This document shows positions 1-10,743 of a stretch of DNA of 64,000 nucleotides, in pieces. The position numbers and the translations under genes were made by a program. The number at the start of each line of letters is the position of its first letter. Position 1 is the first letter of the stretch. The stretch lies in NCBI GenBank assembly GCA_027382625.1, contig JAJKFJ010022887.1:1-64000 (forward strand). Direction: 5' to 3'. Below the pieces are notes generated by a model that was not told where the DNA came from, searched no databases, and saw only the letters and a list, made by a program, of their open reading frames with translations. Source of the stretch: Tetmemena sp. SeJ-2015. Taxonomy: Eukaryota > Ciliophora > Spirotrichea > Sporadotrichida > Oxytrichidae.

Positions 1-1275
1 AACATTAGTAAATTTAATAATTTTGCCTTCGCTTTAGTTTTATTAGATGACATCATGCTTAACCCTCTTCATATTTTGAGAATAATTTTCTCTTTAACTT
101 TGATTTCATTTAATCTTAAGGTCATCAGCTTCTCCTACTTTATTTGCTTATAGCTAGCGATATTTTTCAAATTATTAGAGTTTGATCAATATTTATCATT
201 AGAGTAATGAGTTAATGCTCTTAAAGTACGCATTTCTCAATAATTATATAGAAATAAATAAATAAAAAATAGGGGAGAAATTTATATCAAGATAAATAAT
301 TTATAAATTAAAAATGGCTAACAGTAAAGTAAAGTAAAATTTTAGGAATGGAATTAATAATCAATTTCAAATCTCAGCACTTATTACAGTACTAGACAAG
401 AAACCGTACTATTATCCTATGTAAAAAATGGCAAACAATTATTTTAAATAGATCTAATTAAAATGTTTTTATTAAACTTTATAACTTTTTATTCCAAATA
501 ATTGACTATGATGAGATTTAAGAGTTTTGCTAGATAAATAATTTTGCAGTATGACTTGATCTTCTAGTTTAATTCTATAATCTAATTGAAATCTTCGCGA
601 TTTTACTGCTAAATTCAAATTTGCTCATTTTTATTTTCACGGCTATAAAATAGGGTGGCTAACTAGAGTTATTTGTTTACTCTTACAATTGGTTTCCTTG
701 TTTTGACATTTTATACATTGGTATAAAAGACCATAAAACTAGTAGAAGATAGAGAATAATTATATTCAGGATCGGTAAATTATATTTTTTATTGGTAGTT
801 TCCTAATCTCATAAAAAATGAGCATCTATTTTCTTATATATTTAGAATAAAAATACATTTTTAATAAAGAAAAATGCAATTAATTAAATTATTAACTAAT
901 CTTTTTTATATTTTTTTGTTTATAATGAATATATTTTGATATAATTGGGTGAATGTGATCTGTGAATTTAATTGATTTCTATCCACTACTTACTTTACAA
1001 TTAACAGATTTAAGCTGGCAATAAGATTTCACACTTATAATTTAATTACTCCATATACTAGATCAGACTACTACCACCACCATGATCACACAAACAACTC
1101 ATTAAAAATTATTAAATCATAACTTACGATAATGAGATAACCTATCTCAATTAGAAAAATTTAATTTAAAATTAATGATTTCAGCAACTTAGAAATTATT
1201 TATGGAAATTAAATTCTGAAATAATTATACTAAATTTTTAGACATTTTCATTGTCTTAGCTTTACTACATCTTTA
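1..1275. other. Gene-free AT-rich leader
   Basis: No conserved coding stretch was seen on either strand, even with TAA and TAG read as Gln. The sequence is AT-rich with many A and T runs, like the other gene-free stretches of the window. It ends at the first ATG of the hydrolase array. No tRNA, telomere repeat or simple tandem repeat was noticed. Confidence 0.5.
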
Positions 1276-4200
1276 ATGAGCCTAATACTGATTGCTTCCA
1301 TAGCAATGACAGCTAGCTCCTTCAAATTAGATTTAGGGTTTTTGAGGCCCAAAGATTTTAAAAATCGCGTAGTGACTGAACAAATCAGCGAGAGACTCAT
1401 GCTTTTAACTTTTTTGGCAGACCCTAAAGACAGTAAAAGCGTAAAGAGAGGCGGAAGAAAACTCTCACTACTCCATTCAATATGTGCTTAATTTAATTTG
1501 AATAAATTGAAAAGATTAAACATGAATATAAAAATTGATAAAATTTTAGGGATTCACCATGAATAATATGGATTACTATTTTGAGATATGAGCAGTCAAA
1601 AAATTAGGAGGACAAAAATTTTGCAGCTCAAAAATTAGGAGAGACGATATATCGAACAAAAATAATTCAGATGATTAAGTTATACTCTAATATTGCGCAA
1701 TTAACACATTAAAAAATTTAGGCATAATTATATTTAATATATAGTATATATTATAAGGGTTTCCTTTATGTCTTTGAGGATTCTATATTAGAAATTAAAA
1801 GTCTGAAAATTTTAGATAATTATATCATCTCACTCTTAATATAATTCATTAAAGATTAAGTAATTTTTTGTCAGTCATAGAACATTAGTCTATCTCATGC
1901 ATAATAATTCTATAAGACGATAAGGAAAGACTTTAGCAAATAGTATAGAGATATTTAATATTTAATTTAATATTATTACATTCATAAATTAATGGTAACC
2001 TAAAGCATATATCATGCTGCTAAACTTTTTCTAATATTATGATGATCTCTTAATTTTTGAGCTGCAAAATTCTTGTCCTCCTAATTTTTTGACTGCTCAT
2101 ATCTCAAAATAGTAATCCATATTATTCATGGTGATTCTCCTACTAGGTGGCAGAACTTCTACAGCTGAATAATATTGTAGTAGTGGCATTGAATTCGCAA
2201 ATTTTTTCTAGGCTTCGAGACTGTTGACTGACGGTTGAAGAGAGCAGGGCAGGTTTCCTGATGGAGTGGCTCTGATGCGTGGCAGTTGTAGATTAAAAGT
2301 TCTATTCTAGGTGGAAATTGTTTGAAATAAGGAATTAATTAAAATCACCATTGTAAATTAAATAATCGCTAATTAAATTGGCACATTTGGAGTTTGGAAC
2401 ATTGGAACATTGGAACTTTGGAACATTTTGGAGTATTAGGGCGTGCATTAAAAGAATAGGACTGGCCAATATTAAGGGCGCCGAGAATGTTCCAATGTTC
2501 CAATCCTGAGTGAGAGGAGGATGATAAATAAATATGTGAGTGCGAATTAGAGTGTGATATATATAAAGCCACAGAGATAATATATAAATAAACACAACCG
2601 CAATGGCTACCCCGAGGCATGCGCAGCCCTACAGCTATGTGACTGAGTCCAACCATCTCTGATAGCGCGAAGCCTTCTCAACGCCCTTAGGGTGCCTCAA
2701 GATGCTTAGCCGGAAGGAGATAGAGCGACGGCGCAGGGTGGCTGCGGCAAGCACCGCTAAGCAGCCTCCAGTCTTTGAAGCTACTCTCTCTGATCTCCAC
2801 ACAGAATTACTCTCTCAAGTCTGGATTAGCTTTGTAACTCCTGGATCCTGATGACTCTACTCATGCTGAGATATAGAACTTTCTTTGCCTCCACTTGATA
2901 GGAGAAGCCTCCTAATTTTCAGAATTGCATTTCGCGTAGTTATGACTGCTTGCCTATCTCTTCGGTGTAGAGAATTCCCGCTGCTCTGCATTGAACTCTA
3001 ATGGCTTGCTTGCCGCAGCCACCCTGCGCCGTCGCTCTATCTCCTTCCGGCTAAGCATCTTGAGGCACCCTAAGGGCGTTGAGAAGGCTTCGCGCTATCA
3101 GAGATGGTTGGACTCAGTCACATAGCTGTAGGGCTGCGCATGCCTCGGGGTAGCCATTGCGGTTGTGTTTATTTATATATTATCTCTGTGGCTTTATATA
3201 TATCACACTCTAATTCGCACTCACATATTTATTTATCATCCTCCTCTCACTCAGGATTGGAACATTGGAACATTCTCGGCGCCCTTAATATTGGCCAGTC
3301 CTATTCTTTTAATGCACGCCCTAATACTCCAAAATGTTCCAAAGTTCCAATGTTCCAATGTTCCAAACTCCAAATGTGCCAATTTAATTAGCGATTATTT
3401 AATTTACAATGGTGATTTTAATTAATTCCTTATTTCAAACAATTTCCACCTAGAATAGAACTTTTAATCTACAACTGCCACGCATCAGAGCCACTCCATC
3501 AGGAAACCTGCCCTGCTCTCTTCAACCGTCAGTCAACAGTCTCGAAGCCTAGAAAAAATTTGCGAATTCAATGCCACTACTACAATACAAAAGCAATATT
3601 ATTAAGGGGGATGTGCCTGTCCTAGAAGGAATACGCTACCTCATCCCAACACCCAAGATCATTTTAAAAAGATAATCTTAATTTTAAATTTAAAGACCTA
3701 CAATATTTCTAGGTTAGATAATGTGCCAACCACTGCATGGTTTGACATTAAGGACCTCGATGGTGAGCATCCTGACAGAGTCAACATTTATTAAAAATAA
3801 TCCATACTTTGAGAGGTTTATTTAAGGCAGATATCTTATTATAAAAAATATGAACTTTTATTATTTTAATTAGATACATTAAACTTAATTTGAATTAAAG
3901 CATCATATTTGTTTGAACATGACTCACTTTGAGGATTCTCGCTAATTCCTGCAATAAATCATTGATGATGAGGTTAAGAATCATCTCGATGGTGACTATT
4001 CCAGATTGATCAATTTAAAATGTTTTTTTTTGTTGAATGAATTTGAATTGATTATTGCTGGCACCTCTTAAGGAGGATTTATGGCTTACCATCTTGCTTT
4101 AGTCAGCCCTCATACTTACGGCTTAGTATAACGAAAATTGGTTTAATTGCGATTTTAAATTAATCTGTAATATATAAATCTATAATTAATTAACATGATT

Positions 4201-4703
4201 GTGTTGTTGCTTACATTGTACACACGATTTATAATTTTTAAGTAGAAATATAAATCTTATATTATTTATATGATATCAAAGTTCTAATTTTATGATAATA
4301 ATGTGAACAACTACTTTTTACTAATTTGTTTTTGCACTGTATTTTTGGTATAATCCCGATGTCATCCCTAATAATGCCTCAAGTGGTAGATAGGATCGAA
4401 GGCAAAGAGGAAATCTATCACCTAAATTGCAAAGCCCTAGAAACTAAGATAGTTCACATCCATGGCTCAGATGACTATCTTTTCCCACTCTAATAGGCCT
4501 CCGACAATTTAGAGAGAATCCTCATCAATAAATTGAGTTGGTAGAACTTTGAACTTAAAGTTCTGCCTGGTGTCAAACATTCAGCTGGAAAGTCACACTA
4601 TAAAGAACTCAATAAAGCAATTTAAAACCATATTTAGCAGCTACAGTAAATTAGACAAGCAGAGAGTGACTCACTAGAGATCATAGCTAATATCCACCAA
4701 TGA
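1276..4703 (+). CDS. Secreted acyl-protein thioesterase/carboxylesterase-like hydrolase, copy 1 (IES-interrupted)
   Basis: Alpha/beta hydrolase of the thioesterase/phospholipase-carboxylesterase type. The ATG opens a short hydrophobic leader (MSLILIASIAM...), a likely signal peptide, as in the other copies. With the IESs listed below removed, the frame runs LLLGGRTS, then PVLEGIRYL, then the nucleophile elbow GTSQGG (catalytic Ser; near 4069-4086), an Asp in HIHGSDDYLFP (near 4456-4490) and a His in PGVKHSAGK (near 4566-4592), the expected Ser-Asp-His order. It ends at TGA 4701-4703. One frame break near 1443-1465, between SVK and HYSI, is not explained by a pointer, so this copy may be decaying or the base call may be wrong. 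Relative to copies 2 and 4 it has Thr before the nucleophile Ser where they have Gln. The substrate cannot be told; secretion is inferred from the leader. Confidence 0.75.
1475..2133. other. IES in hydrolase copy 1, pointer ATTC (659 bp)
   Basis: Direct repeats ATTC lie at 1475-1478 and 2134-2137. Removing one repeat plus the interval joins HYSI to LLLGG, matching RYSILLMGG of copy 2 without a gap. The IES contains the 1553-2135 inverted-repeat element, whose right end coincides with the IES right border. Confidence 0.8.
1553..2135. mobile_element. Inverted-repeat (MITE-like) element inside an IES
   Basis: Arms of about 90 bp, at 1553-1643 and 2045-2135, are reverse complements with few mismatches; both carry the strings CACCATGAATAATATGG and GAGCAGTCAAAAAATTAGG in the arm orientation. 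The roughly 400-bp core has no ORF of note. Short inverted arms around a non-coding core are typical of non-autonomous DNA transposons. The right arm ends at the IES border, but the left arm starts 78 bp inside the IES. Confidence 0.75.
2173..3587. mobile_element. TA-bounded palindromic (fold-back) element acting as an IES
   Basis: Arms of 581 bp, 2173-2753 and 3007-3587, are near-perfect reverse complements around a 253-bp loop, with the symmetry centre at 2880. The ends are exactly TATTGTAG...CTACAATA, so a TA sits at both borders. Deleting 2173-3585 (1413 bp, one TA kept) restores the hydrolase frame ...AEQYKSNII..., and the distance from GG to EGIRYL becomes 28 residues, the same as in copies 2 and 4. 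TA borders recall Tc1/mariner-type insertion. The two ORFs read from the arms (2335-2656 and 3104-3425) are mirror images and probably not genes. Confidence 0.85.
3661..3680. other. IES in hydrolase copy 1, pointer ATTTTAAA (20 bp)
   Basis: Eight-base direct repeats lie at 3661-3668 and 3681-3688. Excision changes the frame so that TPKII continues into LNLKTYN and then RLDNVPTTAWFD, aligned with the YAWYDV/YAWFDV block of the paralogues. Confidence 0.8.
3786..3906. other. Probable IES in hydrolase copy 1, pointer ATTT (121 bp)
   Basis: The coding frame is lost after RVNI and regained at NMTHFEDS. ATTT at 3786-3789 and 3907-3910 gives an in-frame join; a TATTT alternative nearby does not. The exact border is less certain than for the other IESs. 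Confidence 0.5.
4005..4046. other. IES in hydrolase copy 1, pointer ATTGAT (42 bp)
   Basis: Direct repeats lie at 4005-4010 and 4047-4052. Excision gives SRLIIAGTSQGG. All five array copies have an IES at this same codon position just before the nucleophile elbow. Confidence 0.85.
4127..4350. other. IES in hydrolase copy 1, pointer TA (224 bp)
   Basis: The TA at 4127-4128 and the TA at 4351-4352 flank the segment. Excision gives GLVIPMSS, as in copies 3 and 5 (GLVIPMS). A longer repeat, GTATAA, overlaps the borders, but using all of it would break the frame. Confidence 0.75.
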
Positions 4704-5362
4704 AATAACCTTAATGCTTATAATCACATATAATGTACCAATAAACTCGACCAAATTTAAATAGCACAAAATTAAGTATATTTTAATTTAATTAAACATT
4801 TTTCTTACTAAATATATTATGGATGTAAACCTTCAAAGATGACAAGATATAGCATTTATAATAAAAATTAAAATCTTTAGAATACATACTATATTTCGTG
4901 ATTAAAGAATAATCTAAATCAATGAACTTCTCATTTTTTTTCCTTGAATTTAAGAGAAATAAAAAAGTTGCATTATACTATATAAATTCATATGATTTTT
5001 TCATCAAGAAAATTATTTACATATTGTAATAAATTAAATGTCATTTTATTTTTTTCTTATTCTACTTTCAGAAAAATGAAAATTAATTATTTTACGGAGA
5101 TTTTTAGTGTAACAATTATAATTTCTTAATGCTAATCTGGTACGGCGAAAGAAAAGATTATGTATTTTAATTAAGACTTTCCTATTTACTATTCTAATCT
5201 GATCTATGCTTTCTCATTAAATTGATATTTATTGACTTATTAAACTCCAGATTTATTAAAACTAAATCAGATATTAAACTTAACCTAAACAAAACTCCAT
5301 ATGTATAAGGCTTACTCTATTCAATTTTTAAACAATATAGAATCATTAAAAATATTCCACTC

Positions 5363-6646
5363 ATGAGCAGAATAATCTTAATCCTGATTGGACTTCAACT
5401 CATTCAAAGTACAGAGACAAGCATAGACAACTTCAATGGGAGATTGCAAATCCAAAATATCAATTAGAGGCTCGACGTAGTTACTTTGCTTAAATTTTTT
5501 TATTATGCAACCAGACCCAAATACTCCCAGTAGTGTTAAAGCAGCAAAGGCAAGGTCTCGCTACTCAATTTTGCTGATGGGAGGAGCTGGAATCCCAGGA
5601 TCAACATTAGAATAACAAATCTAAACAAAAGAACTACCTCTCATAGAGGGAGTACGATATCTCATTCCTACTCAAAAGTTGTAAAAATAATATATTTTTT
5701 TTCCTAAAAAAGGTTCTCATAAAAACTAAGCTTCATAATTTTATTATGGGCACTATTTATCGAAATACCTTTTGGCATTGTTTTTTAAGGAGTTATAAAC
5801 TTTATAACCAATTAAGATTATCTGTTTTTATTTATTGAATAAAATTATCTAACTTGTCAAAATTTCACTTTTTTTAGTTTATGATTTTTTTAATTTATGG
5901 ACTTGAACTTTTTTTAAAAGTTTTTAATGAATGTAAATTCCTTCAAAAGCAATACAATCTAAGTAGATTAAAAAACAAACTGACCTATGCATGGTATAAT
6001 GTAAAGGATTTAAGCGCGCTTGACCCAAATAGGTTCAACTTATCTTTTTATATTTAACACGAGCAACATAAAAGACTCTGAAGAGTTTCTATAAAATATC
6101 ATAGACGAGGAAGTAAATACATATCTTGACGGCGACTATTCAAGAATTTAATGGAAATTATAATTCAATTTATTTCTAAGAATGATCCTGATGGGACAGT
6201 CGCAAGGCGGATTTATGGCGTACCACTTAGCACTCGTAAGTCCGCATGAGTACGGATTGATTGTGCCTGTGTCAAGTTCAGTTTTCCCTTAAGACTTTAT
6301 AAGCTTGCGAGAAAACCAATAGCTCTACTAAGTTACTCGTAAATCCAAGAAAATGAAAATTTCTCACTTTCACGGCAGCAGAGACGAGCTCTTCCCAATG
6401 AAATAAATTAAGAAGTATTTGAAGAAGAATCTAGACATTAAATTGCACTTTTAGGACTTTTCATTTACTGTAATAAATGGTGCTCACCATTAAAGCACCA
6501 AGCCACTGTTTTCGGCAGCAATCTATATTATTTAATACAACTAAAAAATAAAAAGTATGCTAATTTATCTACTCAATAGAAAATGTTTTTAAATAATAAT
6601 TTACTTTAAAATTAAATAAATTATTTATGAAATTTATTCTGAATGA
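5363..6646 (+). CDS. Secreted acyl-protein thioesterase-like hydrolase, copy 2 (IES-interrupted)
   Basis: The ATG starts a clear signal peptide (MSRIILILIGLQLIQS). After removal of a 19-bp IES the frame reads VVTLQPDPNTP and RYSILLMGGAG, then LPLIEGVRYLIPTQK. Later come YAWYNVKDL, the nucleophile elbow GQSQGGFMAYH (about 6199-6231), HFHGSRDELFP with the acid residue (about 6370-6402) and NGAHH with the His. The TGA at 6644-6646 is followed by AGGCGG, as is the stop of copy 4. Two stretches are unresolved: an interruption at about 5675-5920 after IPTQK, and a 1-base offset near 6033-6056 before NTSNIKDS. The gene may contain further IESs or be partly degenerate. Copy 4 is its closest relative in the array. 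Confidence 0.7.
5487..5505. other. IES in hydrolase copy 2, pointer TGC (19 bp)
   Basis: TGC at 5487-5489 and 5506-5508. Excision joins VVTL to QPDPNTP in frame. Copy 4 has an IES at the same place with pointer CTG. Confidence 0.8.
5675..5920. other. Unresolved interruption (IES or intron) in hydrolase copy 2
   Basis: Coding similarity stops after LIPTQK and resumes near FLQKQYNLSRLKN. The interval has no conserved coding and is AT-rich. Candidate repeats (AAAAGTT, TGTAAA) do not give the conserved frame, so the border was not set. Copies 1, 3 and 5 have IESs at about this site. Confidence 0.5.
6142..6177. other. IES in hydrolase copy 2, pointer AAGAAT (36 bp)
   Basis: AAGAAT at 6142-6147 and 6178-6183. 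Excision gives YSRMILMGQSQGG. Same codon position as in the other four copies; the sequence is unrelated apart from the end. Confidence 0.85.
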
Positions 6647-9164
6647 AGGCGGCATAAAACTACATTGATGATAAAAATAAATAGAGAAAGGATCAGATCG
6701 GAACCAAATTTCTTAATTGAGATAATAAGAAGGACTCGAGGCTTTATAAAACAGTAAATTAAATGGTAGCATAAAGTATTTTAAAAGCTATTTTAATGTT
6801 ACTATGAGAAGAAGCAAACTAGATTTTATTCAATCTACTAATTTAAAAAAATGAAAGGATAGTTTTTTTTATAAAAACAATTAATTTCATTTTAATAAAA
6901 AACTATATAATTGAAAATAAGTTTTTGCTTTATGATTTATAAATAGTTTTAAATTATTTCCTCTTAATTTTCATTAAAAATTAATTAGATATAATACGGA
7001 CTAATAAATATATAAATGCTGTTGCCAAATATATTCTATGAATAATAGAGAATGCCGTTATTATATAATTACAGTTGGGAACTCTATTAAAAATAAGATA
7101 AAAGTAAATATATATATTACTTAAAATATGCTATTTAATAAAATCAGCCTTTTACAAAAATCTTGATCTACAGTAAATTAATTTATGAAAGCCTTAAACT
7201 TATAAATTGATTTTAAAAAATGAAATTAAGAAGTCTGATTAGTTAATGAAATTATTTTAAGAAGAGATATAATTTATCTTAATTTCTTACCGATAATACA
7301 TCAGCGAATTATAGTGACGGCAACTGGCTTAATGATATGAATTATTATATTTAATTTAAATGAAGTTTTCCTTTCACCATATCACAATCTCAATTGGAGC
7401 ATATATATAAATTAAGGATAATATAATATAATTTTAAGTAAATCTTGCTAATTTAGCATTTTTGTAAATTCTGATTGTCTTTCAGCACTTAAATGAAGTT
7501 GAATACATTAAATAAGGTGTAAGCCTTTCATAATTTTATTAATTAATTCTGGTTTCAAATAAATTAAACAAAAAATAGAGTAGATTTCAAACTAACACTC
7601 ATCAGAGTAATACTTCAGGAAACTCAGTTATAAATCTGAATCAGTCTGCAACAGTCTTTTATTTTTAAATTTTTCAATATTAATGTTAATTTTATACTAA
7701 AATGCTAATAAAGTTTGAAACAATTTATTATTTTAAATTAAGTTTTAAAATAATTCCTCCCCTATGAATTCAAGCATTTTATTTGCACGTCTAATTGAAA
7801 CTAAATTCTTAGCAATTAATTAAAGAATTAATTTTTATCTCTAATAGCACCTTTTAAATTATTTAGTCCTTCAAAAATAGTGAATTATTTTTGGTTGTAA
7901 TAATCAAATGATAAAATATTAAGGTGCCTTCTTCACATAAATTTATGATAGAGCAATATTAAATAAGATTAGAATGAAATAAAATATATTTTTAATAGAA
8001 GTGAATTCTATGCTAATTTTCACACAAAAAATGTGCATTCAATATAATATCTTGCTCAAAAGATTAAGGGAAAATTAATAGTAAATTTAGCTGAAAATTT
8101 AATAAAAAAGAGAATTAAATTATATGTTAAATTAATATGGATAAACAGTGGCAGTTGAAGTTTGTCCAATTTAAATAATTATAGTAGAAAATTAAATTAT
8201 AATAGGTGATTGGTTAAAATAATAATAGGAGAGTTGCAACTTCGTGTCAGTTGAAATCAATGATTCACCCCTTGATCTGCTGCTTGTTCGATAGCTTATT
8301 AAAATTTAATATGAGTTTCTTCTTTAATCATCTTCAAGCACCTTCAGCAACTCATGTACTCTTATTCAACTTCAATATTGATTTAAAAAACTTGTGACGC
8401 TTATAACTCTTGACAGAGCGCCCCCCACGCAAATATTGCAAGGATGAAAAGCTCTTAAGATTTGATATTGAATCGAATGGTCAAAATAATTATTCAAATT
8501 GGACACACTTCAACTGTCACTTATTTATTCCATTTAAATTTCATATCTATATTCCTTCTCTTTCTTTTTCATTAAATTCTCAGCTATATTAGACCATTAG
8601 ATTCAACTGAAATTCTAAGAACATTTTAACCTTGCACTTTTGTGTGAATGCACTTAGTCAAGAGTTATAAGCGAAACAAGTTTTAAAGAAGAAGAATATG
8701 ACGATGATGAAAAGTTCATGAGTCTTATCTCACTGATATGAGGTTGATAAGATGATTGAAGAAGAACTTCATTTAAATTTTTGATACTCTGCAGATCGAG
8801 AGGTTTTTAAACGATTTAAAAAGTCTCAAATTTGGAACACTCCATTTATTAATTTAATCAATCACCTATTTTAATTTAATTCTCAATTTTAGTTAAGAGA
8901 GGATCCAATTTAAAAACAAATTACTCAAATACAAGACTTTAAACAAACATTTGATTGTTTAAAGCAAGCTTTTAAATTTAATCTAGCAATATGTTTTAAG
9001 CAAACTTAATAATAAAATATTTAAATTACTTGGAAAGCATTAGATAAAGCTATATAAAATGTTTTATCCTTATTAATTTCATAATTCTATTTTAATAAAT
9101 ATTTTAGAAATAGTAACTATAATTATTATCATTAGGATAGACTTTAAAAACAGATTATTTTCCC
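6647..9164. other. Gene-free spacer with a degenerate inverted repeat
   Basis: AT-rich DNA between hydrolase copies 2 and 3. No conserved coding was recognised. The ORF at 8410-8592 lies inside the inverted-repeat structure listed separately and is probably not a gene. Confidence 0.5.
8080..8671. repeat. Degenerate fold-back repeat in spacer
   Basis: Arms at about 8080-8185 and 8483-8590 are diverged inverted copies; the best part is GGCAGTTGAAG..GTCCAATTT against its reverse complement at 8484-8520. A separate perfect 17-bp inverted pair, CGCTTATAACTCTTGAC, lies at 8398-8414 and 8655-8671. It may be an older relative of the palindromic IES type, or unrelated. Confidence 0.55.
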
Positions 9165-10743
9165 ATGAAGAGAATTCAATCAATATATAACTACACACCA
9201 TATCTCTTATTCATAATGCTCTCTCTACACAGTTTATTAATTAATGCCAAAACCAAGGAAACAAAAGATTTGCTGAATAGACTCCTAAATTATTTTTATT
9301 TAAAATGCTAATCATTACAAATTAATAGTTCATTATCAAAGAAGATTAATCAAAAATAATTAAGTTTAATGGATACAAAAAATAAATTTAAAACAATGAT
9401 CATTCTGTTCACACCATCATATAAGAAGTATTTTCACTTGATGAACTTTAACTTTGATTAAAGCAATTTAGATAAATCTATATGCCTAAAGTATGAATAG
9501 ACTGCAGATTGAGAAAGTCAATGAACATTTGAATGTGATCACTTTGCCCCCAAAGAAAGAGACATCTTAGACTATCCTAAATTCTCGTTATTCGATTTTA
9601 TTCTTAAAAGGCGCAAACAGTCCAATCTTAGAATATATCTAGAAAATATATCAAGGTCAAATCCTCTTGATTGAGGGTGCGAGGTATTTGTTCCCCTCTC
9701 CACACTTTGTAAATCTTTTTATAGAAAGACATTTTTTAGTTTAAAATCCAGAATCAATAAACTATGAGAGATTGAAGTATGCTTGGTTTGATGTCTACAA
9801 CTTAGATTACTTTAACAGCAGCCAATTCAACATTGCTATAATAATTTAACTCTTTATATTTAATTTAACATGACTAACTTTAATGATTCTCTAAATTTTG
9901 TGCAGGGTATAATTGATAATGAGGTCACAACTTATTTAAATGGAGACTACAAAAGACTTTTAATTTATTTATTCTTTTTTCTCTGAGGAGAATAATTTCT
10001 GAGTCACAATTTTTTAATCTAATTTTTAGAGAAAACCAAACTAGCTGAATCTTAATGAATTTAAATGCCTAAAAATAAATCTCTTTTTGCAATTTTAGTT
10101 TGCTTTGATGACATCAATTTGTAATTCTATTAATATTTTAAAAATAGAAAAGATGAGAGTGAATAATTTTATTAATTGTAATAGCTGAACCTCTTAAGCT
10201 GGTAAGAAGTCTAAAGATTAAAATATATCTTGGAAAACCTTTAGGATTTTAGAAAAATAGAATTCAATTTAATAGATTAGAAGAATCATCATAGATAAAA
10301 TAACATTTTCAGAATTTGTAAGTTTTAAGTGACTTTCAAGTAAAGACTCTCATATTTTATATTTGTGACTTATAATAGTTGGACAGTCCTAGGGAGGTAT
10401 GCTGACCTATGGCTTAACTCTAGCTAGCCCTAATCAATATGGCCTCGTTATCCCAATGAGCACCTTCGTTTTACCAATAGTCATGGACCGCCTACAAGGA
10501 AACAATGAAACCTTCAAATTAGTAGAAAAGGCAAACTAATAAAAGATTTTCCATATTCATTCCAAAAACGATGCCCTATTCAGTTATGATAAGGTAAAAA
10601 AAATTTTGACTCAAAGCCTCAAAGAAACCCTCAAATATAAAGCTTTTGAACTTAAACCTCTCTTTGTGAAAGGAGTTGGTCATTTCTTCACAAAGCACCA
10701 CTTTAAAATTATCAATTATAATTGGCTATTAAATTTAAATTGA
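9165..10743 (+). CDS. Secreted acyl-protein thioesterase-like hydrolase, copy 3 (IES-interrupted)
   Basis: The ATG at 9165 opens a leader with the hydrophobic core YLLFIMLSL. After IES removal: LLNRLQIEKVNEHLNVITL, RYSILFLKGAN, LLIEGARYLFPSPHFVNPES, LKYAWFDVYNL, then NFVQGIIDNEV and the elbow GQSQGGMLTYG (about 10381-10413). HIHSKNDALFS (about 10555-10590) supplies the acid and GVGHFF (about 10672-10689) the His. The TGA is at 10741-10743. Compared with copies 1, 2 and 4, the residue before GAN is Lys and the region after the elbow differs; copies 3 and 5 form one subfamily. A 1-base offset remains near 9835-9865, before NMTNFNDS, where the direct repeat TAATTTAAC (start about 9840 and 9860) hints at an extra small IES. 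Confidence 0.75.
9274..9493. other. IES in hydrolase copy 3, pointer TGAATAGACT (220 bp)
   Basis: A 10-bp direct repeat at 9274-9283 and 9494-9503, the longest pointer found here. Excision gives KDLLNRLQIEKVNE, aligned with GLNGRLQNEKVNE of copy 5. Confidence 0.85.
9711..9743. other. IES in hydrolase copy 3, pointer AAATC (33 bp)
   Basis: AAATC at 9711-9715 and 9744-9748. Excision gives PSPHFVNPESINYERLKYAW. The segment begins like an intron (GTAAAT) but removing a GT..AG unit does not keep the frame. Copy 5 has an IES at the identical site. Confidence 0.75.
9955..10366. other. IES in hydrolase copy 3, pointer GACTT (412 bp)
   Basis: GACTT at 9955-9959 and 10367-10371. Excision gives YKRLIIVGQSQGG. 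Same position as the pre-elbow IES in all other copies. Confidence 0.8.

Noticed and set aside
1443..1465. A tiny IES to explain the frame break in hydrolase copy 1
   Set aside because: The only repeats giving the right frame would define a 4- or 7-bp segment with a 2-bp pointer, too short to be credible; an indel or base-call error is simpler.
2335..3425. Four overlapping ORFs read from the two palindrome arms
   Set aside because: They are mirror images of one sequence in the inverted repeat, have no conserved motif, and lie in DNA whose removal restores the hydrolase frame.
9711..9748. GTAAAT...TAG read as an ordinary intron in hydrolase copy 3
   Set aside because: Removing a GT..AG unit leaves the wrong frame, whereas the AAATC repeat gives the conserved frame, and copy 5 shows the same with TAAATC.
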